From Granulicella sp. (GTDB lineage: Bacteria > Acidobacteriota > Terriglobia > Terriglobales > Acidobacteriaceae): a stretch of DNA of 12,301 bases. The notes under the pieces are model-generated. The model searched no databases. It saw nothing but the letters and a program-made list of their open reading frames with translations, and was not told where the DNA came from. The stretch is from the NCBI GenBank assembly GCA_003133205.1, contig PKWK01000159.1, positions 1-12,301 on the forward strand, written 5' to 3'. The number at the start of each line of letters is the position of its first letter. Position 1 is the first letter of the stretch. This document shows positions 6,856 through 12,301 of this stretch, in pieces. Both the position numbers and the translations under genes were made by a program.

Positions 6856-7881
6856 CTACTTCAGCATCGAATCCACAAACGCCCCGCTATCGAACGGCAG
6901 AATGTCTTCCATCTTTTCGCCGACGCCCACAAACTTCACGGGCAGCCCAAGCTCGGTCGCAATCGCCAGCACGATCCCGCCCTTCGCCGTCCCATCGAGT
7001 TTAGTCAGCACGATGCCCGTCACCCGCGCCGCCTCGGTAAACAACCGCGCCTGCTGCAGGCCGTTCTGCCCCGTCGTCGCGTCCATCACCAGTAGCGTCT
7101 GGTGCGGCGCACCCGGAACCAGCCGCTCCGCCGTCCGCCGCATCTTGTTCAGCTCCTTCATCAGGTCCGTCTTCGTATGCAGCCGCCCAGCCGTATCCAC
7201 GATCAGCACATCGGTCCCGCGCGCCTTCGCCGCCGTACACGCGTCGTAGAGCGCAGCCGAAGGATCGCCGCCCGTCTTCGTCTTGATAATCGGCACATCC
7301 GACCGCGCGGCCCACACCTCAAGCTGCTCGATCGCCGCCGCGCGAAACGTATCCGCCGCGCACAACAGAACCGTCCTGTCCTGCCCGCGATAGAACGCTG
7401 CCAGCTTGCCCGTAGTGGTCGTCTTGCCGGTCCCGTTCACGCCCACCATCATCACCACTTCCGGCAGCGCAGACGGAACCACATCCACCGTAGCCACTCC
7501 GTCGAGCACCTGTTTCAGCTCGATCTTAAGCAGCCGCTTCAGCTCGTCGCCACCCTCGATTCCCTGCCGCAGACCGCGCTGCCGCAGGTTCTCGATAATC
7601 GTCCGTGCCGTCGCGGCGCCGATGTCCGCCCGCAGCAGCACCACTTCCAGCTCCGCCAGAGACGTCTCGTCGACCTCGCGTGTCAGCGCCAGCACTGACC
7701 CAATCGACTCTGAGAACGAGTCGCGCGTCCGCGTCACCGCCTGCTTCATGCGGTCGAAGAAGCCGCGCTTTTCCGGCGCGACAGCGCCTGCCGCGGACGA
7801 TTCCCCGCCCGCCTCTAAGTCCTTGCCTTCGTCTGTCGTTTCGGAATCGGGTCTACGTTTGCCAAAAAGGGAAAATGCCAT
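6856..7881 (-). CDS. ftsY: Signal recognition particle receptor FtsY
   Basis: A 341-residue SRP-type GTPase. After a short charged N-terminal region (about residues 1-40, much shorter than the acidic A domain of E. coli) come the helical N domain (about 40-130) and the G domain with P-loop GVNGTGKT (147-154), DTFRAAAIEQL (177-187), DTAGR (229-233), TKLDG (293-297) and the closing GVGE (319-322). Ending at residue 341 shortly after FDSGAFVDSML matches FtsY; it lacks the methionine-rich M domain that would make it Ffh. It docks ribosome-nascent chain-SRP complexes to the membrane translocon by forming a GTPase pair with Ffh. ATG 7881 follows AGAGGGG closely. It lies 106 bases downstream of gpsA with a heptad array in the gap, and is followed directly by another array and ribD. 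Confidence 0.97.
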   Translation of the reverse strand: MAFSLFGKRRPDSETTDEGKDLEAGGESSAAGAVAPEKRGFFDRMKQAVTRTRDSFSESIGSVLALTREVDETSLAELEVVLLRADIGAATARTIIENLRQRGLRQGIEGGDELKRLLKIELKQVLDGVATVDVVPSALPEVVMMVGVNGTGKTTTTGKLAAFYRGQDRTVLLCAADTFRAAAIEQLEVWAARSDVPIIKTKTGGDPSAALYDACTAAKARGTDVLIVDTAGRLHTKTDLMKELNKMRRTAERLVPGAPHQTLLVMDATTGQNGLQQARLFTEAARVTGIVLTKLDGTAKGGIVLAIATELGLPVKFVGVGEKMEDILPFDSGAFVDSMLK

Positions 7882-7953
7882 ACCCCTCTAGTTTAGCGGA
7901 ACCTCATGAGGCAAAGCCTTGGTTCAAACTGCACAGCGCCGCCCACTACTGCC

Positions 7954-7988
7954 GCTTACCACTTACCACTGATCACTGACCACTGTTT
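7954..7988. repeat. Heptanucleotide tandem repeat array B (gpsA/ftsY gap)
   Basis: Five 7-base units in register on the plus strand: gcttacc, acttacc, actgatc, actgacc, actgttt. The last unit touches the gpsA stop codon (7988-7990). Units, order of the first two and orientation match the array at 6821-6855. The remaining gap up to the ftsY start (7882-7953) shows no other clear element. Confidence 0.85.
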
Positions 7989-8980
7989 TACTCGTCCCGT
8001 CCAGGTCTCGCCATCAACTCGCGGATCGCCTCTTTCGGACTCTTTCCCCGGTGCAGAATCGCGTCCATCTGCTCCGTGATCGGCATCTCCACCCCATATC
8101 GCGCCGCCAGCCCCAGCGCCGCCGTCGTGCTGCGTATTCCCTCCGCAACCTTGCCATGCAGGCCCTCGAGAATCTCCGGCAGCGCCCGCCCTTTGCCCAG
8201 TTCGGTCCCCACCGTCCGGTTCCGCGAGAGTTCCCCCGTGCAGGTCAGCACCAGGTCTCCAATCCCCGACAATCCCGCCAGCGTCTGTCTCCGTCCGCCG
8301 CACGCCACGGCAAGCCGCGTCATCTCTGCTATCCCCCGCGTAATCAGCGCTGCCGCCGAGTTGTACCCCAGGTCCAATCCATGCACCACACCGGCCGCCA
8401 GCGCGATCACGTTCTTCAGCGCGCCACCCAACTCCACACCGGCCACATCGTCGTTCGTATAAAGCCGCAGCGTGGGCGAGCCGAACTCCTTCTGGATCGT
8501 CAACGCCACTCCGGGAACCGTTGACGCAGCAACCAACGCCGTAGGAATCCCCGCGGCCACCTCTGCCGCGAAGGTCGGCCCGCTCACCACTCCACAGGCG
8601 TTGTCTGTCAGCGACGCGATCACCTGCGACATGCGCAGCAGACTCGTCTCCTCCAGTCCCTTGGTCGCGCTCACCACAATCTGGTCCCTCTTCAGCATCG
8701 GTGCAATCTGTCCCACAACGCGCCGCATGTGCTCCGAAGGAGTCACGCACAGCACAATATCCGCCCCAGCGACCGCCACCCTCAGGTCCGACGTCACAAC
8801 CACATCCGCCGGCACCGTGTACCCCGGCAAAAACGGCACATTCTCGCCTGTCTCCGTCATCTGCTGAGCCAGTTCAGGCAAATACGACCACAGTGAAATC
8901 GAGTGTCCGCCACGCCGCGCCAGTGAAATCGCCAGCGCCGTTCCCCACGCGCCCGCGCCAATTACCCCAATCCGACTCAT
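7988..8980 (-). CDS. gpsA: Glycerol-3-phosphate dehydrogenase [NAD(P)+]
   Basis: A 330-residue protein with the complete GpsA signature: dinucleotide-binding GAGAWGTALA (residues 8-17), VSATKGLE (103-110), SGPTFAAEVA (133-142), the catalytic-lysine segment ELGGALKNVIALAAG (K189), LSGIGDLVLTC (237-247) and SRNRTVG (252-258), followed by the helical C-terminal domain. It reduces dihydroxyacetone phosphate to sn-glycerol 3-phosphate in the cytoplasm, supplying the backbone for phospholipids. The start ATG overlaps the plsY stop in an ATGA (8977-8980), with GGAAGG about 8 bases upstream inside plsY. This pairing of supplier and acyltransferase argues for one operon. Nothing is missing or unusual in the coding sequence. 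Confidence 0.97.
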   Translation of the reverse strand: MSRIGVIGAGAWGTALAISLARRGGHSISLWSYLPELAQQMTETGENVPFLPGYTVPADVVVTSDLRVAVAGADIVLCVTPSEHMRRVVGQIAPMLKRDQIVVSATKGLEETSLLRMSQVIASLTDNACGVVSGPTFAAEVAAGIPTALVAASTVPGVALTIQKEFGSPTLRLYTNDDVAGVELGGALKNVIALAAGVVHGLDLGYNSAAALITRGIAEMTRLAVACGGRRQTLAGLSGIGDLVLTCTGELSRNRTVGTELGKGRALPEILEGLHGKVAEGIRSTTAALGLAARYGVEMPITEQMDAILHRGKSPKEAIRELMARPGRDE

Positions 8981-9624
8981 GCCCCCGCCTTCCCTGTTGC
9001 CGTTCCAGGTCCCGGCCCAGACTTAGAGCCCGACCCGAACCGGCTCTCCGTCCCGCTCAGCAGCCGCCGTATGTTCTCGTGATGCTTCACAATCACCAGC
9101 AGCGGAATAAAGAGAAATCCAAACACCACCATATGCGTCCACGGCTTCACGAAGTAGAACCCAAACAGCGGAAACGTCGCCGACCCCGCGATCGACGCCA
9201 GCGAAACATACCGCGTCATCGCAAACACCACCAGAAACACCAGAAAGATTGCCAGACCAGACGGCCACGTCAGCGCCAGAAATACGCCCAGAGCGCTGGC
9301 CACGCCCTTGCCCCCACTAAATCCCAGCCACACAGGAAACACGTGCCCCACTACAGCAACCACAGCCGCCGCCACCGCTACGTCAAACATGCCAGGCGCG
9401 ATATGCCGCGCGATTATCACTGCGAGGTAGGCCTTGCCGAGATCGAGCAGCAGTGTCGCCACACCCAATCCCTTCGCCCCCGACCGCGCAACATTGGTCG
9501 CGCCAATGTTGCCGCTCCCCTGCTCCCGTATGTCCTCATTGCGGAAGATTCGCACCAGCAGGTAGCCAAATGGAATAGACCCAAGCAGGTAAGCGATCGT
9601 AATAGAGAGGATCCAGGGATTCAT
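8977..9624 (-). CDS. plsY: Acyl-phosphate:glycerol-3-phosphate acyltransferase PlsY
   Basis: A 215-residue integral membrane protein with the PlsY motifs in order: YLLGSIPFGYLL (13-24), GSGNIGATNVAR (36-47), GFSGGKGVAS (about 100-110) and HHENIRRLLSGTE near 180-193. Hydrophobic segments at about 5-25, 53-74, 80-100, 108-135, 142-160 and 164-180 fit a multi-pass inner-membrane topology. It transfers the acyl group from acyl-phosphate (made by PlsX, not in this window) to glycerol 3-phosphate, giving lysophosphatidic acid. The C-terminus carries about 20 extra residues rich in Gly, Ser and Pro that look disordered. It overlaps gpsA by 4 bases. It follows cinA after an 86-base gap (9625-9710) in which I see no clear element. 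Confidence 0.96.
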   Translation of the reverse strand: MNPWILSITIAYLLGSIPFGYLLVRIFRNEDIREQGSGNIGATNVARSGAKGLGVATLLLDLGKAYLAVIIARHIAPGMFDVAVAAAVVAVVGHVFPVWLGFSGGKGVASALGVFLALTWPSGLAIFLVFLVVFAMTRYVSLASIAGSATFPLFGFYFVKPWTHMVVFGFLFIPLLVIVKHHENIRRLLSGTESRFGSGSKSGPGPGTATGKAGA

Positions 9625-9710
9625 GGGCGACGCACGTGCCTTCTTCTTTCTTCAAACCTAGAGTCTACCAAGTCCCCGGCAAATCCTTTGCACAGAGCGC
9701 ATCGGCCCGC

Positions 9711-10982
9711 TTACATCCGCTCCAGCAAACTCCGCCGCAACTGTTCCAGCGCGTGCTGGCTCGCCCACAGCCGAATCCGTTCCCGATCGCCCGTCAAATT
9801 CAGTTCCACCACCTTCGTCTTGCCCTCGCCCGCAAACGATATCGCCACATACACCAGCCCAATCGGCTTATCCGCATCCGGCCCCGGCGCACCCGGCCCC
9901 GGCCCCGCAATGCCCGTAATCCCCACTCCAACAGCCGCGCCCGTCTTCCGGCGAATCCCCTCCGCCATCGCGCGCGCCACCGCCTCGCTCACCGGCCCCT
10001 GGGTCCGCACCATCTCCTCGGGAACCTCCGCAAACGTCGTCTTCAGCCGGTCCGCATACACCACGGCGCCGCCCAGAAAGTATCGCGAGCTACCCGGCAC
10101 CGCCGTCAGCCGCTGGGCCAGCAGGCCGCCCGTGCAGCTCTCCGCCGCAGCCAGCGACATGTGCCGCAGCCCCAGCATCAGCAGCACCACCTCTTCCAGC
10201 GACTCGCCGTGCGACGAAAAGATCGCCTCACCCATCTCCTGCTCAATCTTCTCCGCCAGTTCGTCCACCCGAGCCTGCGCCTCCGCCCCGCTCGCCTTCG
10301 CGCACACAAAATGCAGTTGAATCTCGCCCGACCCCGCCAGAATCGTCGTCTCCACATCCGTGTACTGCTTGTAAATCGGCGCCGTCCGCGCATCCACCTG
10401 CGACTCCGGAATCAGCGCCATGCGCAGCATCCGCTTCGCCATGTGCCGCTCCGGAAGCGTCGCCGCCAGCCTCGGCCGGCACTCCGCCTCGTACATCGCC
10501 TTCAACTCGTTCGGAGGCCCGGGCAGCAGAATCACGATCTTCCGATGCCGCCCCACCACCGTGTCGATATACTGCCCCGGCGCGCTGCCATTGGTGTTTT
10601 CGAGCACCTCCGCTCCGTCCAGCACGTCGGCCTGCCGTGAGTTATTCTGCGGCATCGTCATCCGCCGCGCCGCGAACCGCTTATACATCCCGGTCAGAAT
10701 CTCGGTATCCCGCCGCAACTTCAGCCCCATCGCCGCGCCCACCGCTTCACGCGTCAGGTCGTCCTCGGTCGGCCCCAGACCGCCTGAAAAAACCACAATG
10801 TCCGCGCGCGAGATCGCAATCTTCGCCGCACTCGTCAGGTGTTCGAAGTTATCCCCAACGATCGTCTTGAACGCCACCAAAACCCCAAGCTCGTTCAGCC
10901 GCGCCGTCAGATACAGCGAGTTCGTGTCCTGCCGAAACGGCGTCAGCATCTCCGACCCGGCAGCAATAATTTCAGCAATCAT
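9711..10982 (-). CDS. cinA: CinA family protein (ADP-ribose pyrophosphatase / nicotinamide-nucleotide amidase)
   Basis: A 423-residue two-domain CinA. The N-terminal COG1058/MoaB-like domain shows EIIAAGSEML (4-13), SGGLGPTEDDLT (66-77) and LLPGPPNEL (152-160). The C-terminal PncC domain shows AAESCTGGLLAQRLT (279-293), with the catalytic serine in ESCTGG, and GVGITGIAGP (352-361). From family knowledge, the N-terminal domain hydrolyses ADP-ribose and the C-terminal domain deamidates nicotinamide mononucleotide for NAD recycling; the competence/damage-inducible label is historical. After GIAGP there is a Gly/Pro-rich insertion (GPGAPGPDAD) before KPIGLVY, longer than the usual loop. The ATG at 10982 follows GGCGGA. 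The gene lies 66 bases downstream of the propeller gene with a hairpin element in between, and 86 bases before plsY. Confidence 0.95.
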   Translation of the reverse strand: MIAEIIAAGSEMLTPFRQDTNSLYLTARLNELGVLVAFKTIVGDNFEHLTSAAKIAISRADIVVFSGGLGPTEDDLTREAVGAAMGLKLRRDTEILTGMYKRFAARRMTMPQNNSRQADVLDGAEVLENTNGSAPGQYIDTVVGRHRKIVILLPGPPNELKAMYEAECRPRLAATLPERHMAKRMLRMALIPESQVDARTAPIYKQYTDVETTILAGSGEIQLHFVCAKASGAEAQARVDELAEKIEQEMGEAIFSSHGESLEEVVLLMLGLRHMSLAAAESCTGGLLAQRLTAVPGSSRYFLGGAVVYADRLKTTFAEVPEEMVRTQGPVSEAVARAMAEGIRRKTGAAVGVGITGIAGPGPGAPGPDADKPIGLVYVAISFAGEGKTKVVELNLTGDRERIRLWASQHALEQLRRSLLERM

Positions 10983-11000
10983 TCATTCCGCCACGACATG

Positions 11001-11034
11001 GGGTGCCCCACATCTCGCTTCTGAGATGTGGGTT
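11001..11034. repeat. Hairpin element 1 (GGGTGCCCCA head, 10-bp stem)
   Basis: In the 66-base gap between the propeller gene and cinA. The head GGGTGCCCCA (11001-11010) runs into a perfect 10-bp stem, cccacatctc (11007-11016) with gagatgtggg (11023-11032), a 6-base loop gcttct, and a TT tail. No T-run follows in the minus-strand direction, so a Rho-independent terminator is not supported. It shares head, loop core TTCTG and TGGGTT tail with the element at 12184-12226. Confidence 0.8.
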
Positions 11035-11048
11035 GTGGCCACCGGTCA

Positions 11049-12122
11049 TCAAACCAGCTGCCGTCCCTCAATATCCAAAGCAACATGGTACAGCGCATCC
11101 CTCGTCGCCAGCGCCGCGCACCCATCCTCAAGAAACGCCAGCCCCACCAGATCGTTCCCCGACACCGCCAGCGAAGCCTCCCGCCCCGGCGTAATCCGTA
11201 CAATCCCGCGCTGCCCATGCAACGACGCGGCGACATACAGATTCCCGTCCACGTCGAACGCCAATCCCTGCGCACGTCCGAGCCCCTGGTAGAAGACTGT
11301 CGTCCGTCCATCGCGATCGATCGCATGGATCGCCTGGTTGCTTGAACTCGTCGGCCCGGTCACGAACAGCGTCCCCTCATCGTTGAACGCCAGATGGTAG
11401 GCGGCGATGCTCGGCTCCAGCGTCGCAACCACAAAAATCTCGCGGTCCGCCAAACCCCGGTCCGGTCCCACCTTGAAGATCGTCCCCGACCGATCGCCCA
11501 CAAACAAATTCCCATCGCGGTCGAACGCAATTCCCGTCGCAATCCCCATCCCCTCCGCGTAGGTCGAGATCGCACCCTCAGGCGAGATGCGGTACACCGT
11601 CCCCTCCGCCCGCGAACTCATATACAGATACCCACTCGCATCGAACGCCAGCCCCGTCGCATTCAGCAGATCGCGCGCAAACGGCCGCACCTGAAAATCC
11701 CTCGCAATCGAGAAGATCGACACCGGCACGCTCTGCCCGCGCCCGCCCGACACCGTCGCATACACCGTCCCATCCGCATCCACCGCCGGATTCGCAACCG
11801 GGTGCAGATTCTCCGCCATCGGCACCGCCACGCGCAGCCCCAGCGCATTGCTCACGCTGATCTGCCGCCCGCCTTGGGCAAGCGCAAGCACCACTTCCCC
11901 CGATATCGCGCCCTCCGGAATCCGGATGACAGCCCGCCCCGGCCGGCTCAGCGACAGATACATCGGAATATCGCCCACCGTCACCTGCGGCAATATATCC
12001 CCGCTCTTCGCGAGCAACCCGCTTCCTCGCAGTTCCGCCTCGCCCCCAGGCATCGCCGCAGGAGGCCTCAGCGAGACCAGATGAGGAACATCGGCCTTCG
12101 ACCCGTGCAGTAAGGGACTCAT
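11049..12122 (-). CDS. IPT/TIG plus NHL/SMP-30-like six-motif beta-propeller protein
   Basis: A 357-residue protein. Residues about 13-100 look like an IPT/TIG immunoglobulin-like domain (PHLVSLRPPAAMPGGEAEL, RGSGL, then SNALGLRVA at its end). The rest has six regularly spaced propeller motifs with the NHL/SMP-30 look: VDADGTVYAT (114-123), GLAFDASGYLYM (157-168), GIAFDRDGNLFVGD (197-210), HLAFNDEGTLFVTG (243-256), GLAFDVDGNLYVAA (286-299) and a decayed GLAFLEDGCAALAT (327-340). This suggests a six-bladed propeller that may bind ligand or protein or act as a lactonase-like enzyme; no catalytic assignment is possible. I see no signal peptide or membrane segment, so export is uncertain. An in-frame TAG five codons upstream of ATG 12122 fixes the frame limit, and GGGGG lies just upstream. 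Link to the neighbouring cinA is unknown. Confidence 0.8.
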   Translation of the reverse strand: MSPLLHGSKADVPHLVSLRPPAAMPGGEAELRGSGLLAKSGDILPQVTVGDIPMYLSLSRPGRAVIRIPEGAISGEVVLALAQGGRQISVSNALGLRVAVPMAENLHPVANPAVDADGTVYATVSGGRGQSVPVSIFSIARDFQVRPFARDLLNATGLAFDASGYLYMSSRAEGTVYRISPEGAISTYAEGMGIATGIAFDRDGNLFVGDRSGTIFKVGPDRGLADREIFVVATLEPSIAAYHLAFNDEGTLFVTGPTSSSNQAIHAIDRDGRTTVFYQGLGRAQGLAFDVDGNLYVAASLHGQRGIVRITPGREASLAVSGNDLVGLAFLEDGCAALATRDALYHVALDIEGRQLV

Positions 12123-12183
12123 AGTACCCCCAGCCTAGCCCGGTGCGCGCCCCAGCGCAAACGCTCATAGTAACCACAAAGTC

Positions 12184-12226
12184 GGGTGGCCCATCCTTTC
12201 AGCGTTCTGTGCTGAAAGGATGGGTT
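12184..12226. repeat. Hairpin element 2 (GGGTGGCCCA head, 14-bp stem)
   Basis: Upstream of the propeller gene. The head GGGTGGCCCA (12184-12193) leads into a perfect 14-bp stem, cccatcctttcagc (12190-12203) with gctgaaaggatggg (12211-12224), a 7-base loop gttctgt, and a TT tail. Same plan as the element at 11001-11034, with a different stem sequence that keeps full pairing. Confidence 0.82.
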
Positions 12227-12263
12227 ATTCGCGCGAACGCACGAACCGCCTTTGCTTTTCGGT

Positions 12264-12301
12264 CTGACATTAGCGGCGCCTCTAGTACTACAGTTGTAGA
12301 T
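12264..12301 (+). promoter_or_regulatory. Candidate BlaI/MecI-type operator overlapping a plus-strand promoter (at window edge)
   Basis: The dyad CTACA-GT-TGTAG (12288-12299) within TACTACAGTTGTAGAT resembles the TACTACA/TGTAGTA operator of BlaI/MecI/CopY-family repressors. CTGACA (12264-12269) lies 16 bases before TACTAC (12286-12291), so a -35/-10 pair with the operator over the -10 is possible. The right arm (TGTAGAT) is imperfect and the sequence ends at 12301. The regulated gene, if any, would be outside the window on the plus strand; BlaI-M56 peptidase pairs are common in Acidobacteriota. Confidence 0.45.

Noticed and set aside
4325..7000. FMN riboswitch controlling the riboflavin genes
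   Set aside because: No RFN-like conserved segments seen in the short gaps before ribD or ribE.
6224..7249. 341-codon plus-strand open frame opposite ribD and ftsY
   Set aside because: No domain signal; antisense to conserved motifs of both genes and includes translated heptad repeat.
8701..10320. 539-codon plus-strand open frame opposite gpsA, plsY and cinA
   Set aside because: Low-complexity Arg/Pro/Ser composition, spans three conserved genes on the other strand and crosses their gaps; a shadow.
11001..11034. Rho-independent terminator after the propeller gene
   Set aside because: Strong stem, but no T-run on either side, and the same design recurs at 12184-12226 upstream of the gene; treated as a repeat element.

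Overview
The window is a GC-rich bacterial chromosome segment in which every gene I can support lies on the minus strand, so gene order in the direction of transcription runs from high to low coordinates. Gene content (a split imuA-imuB-dnaE2 mutagenesis cassette with acidobacterial-looking ImuA/ImuB sequence, plsY-gpsA-ftsY next to cinA, IPT+NHL propeller protein) and the kinds of short intergenic hairpin repeats suggest an Acidobacteriota of the Terriglobia type (Granulicella/Terriglobus/Edaphobacter-like). That assignment is from memory of such genomes, not from a search.

Layout, read along the minus strand. (1) 12301-12123: non-coding edge with a 14-bp-stem hairpin element and, at the very border, a dyad resembling a BlaI/MecI operator that probably belongs to a plus-strand gene outside the window. 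(2) 12122-11049: IPT/TIG plus six-motif NHL/SMP-30-like beta-propeller protein. (3) 10982-9711: cinA. (4) 9624-7988: plsY and gpsA with a 4-bp stop/start overlap; together they supply glycerol-3-phosphate and acylate it for phospholipid synthesis. (5) 7881-6856: ftsY, the signal recognition particle receptor. (6) 6829-5627: ribD, followed by a Tat-exported putative clan-A glycoside hydrolase (5497-4334) and then ribE (4324-3644), so two riboflavin genes are separated by an unrelated secreted enzyme. (7) 3503-1: imuA (broken by a one-base frameshift), imuB and the first 306 codons of dnaE2, forming a tightly overlapping SOS-mutagenesis operon that leaves the window on the left.

Most of the window is housekeeping. 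The unusual content is in the gaps: four short repeat loci of three different families sit between these genes. Two heptanucleotide arrays each end exactly at the stop codon of the preceding gene. A double GGGCTRAAGCCC hairpin supplies the stop codon of ribD. Two hairpins flanking the propeller gene share a head, loop core and tail but have different, fully base-paired stems, which is what a structure-selected element family would look like. The second notable point is the imuA frameshift, which, if real, should cripple the inducible mutagenesis cassette. I see no tRNA, rRNA, CRISPR array, transposase or phage gene.
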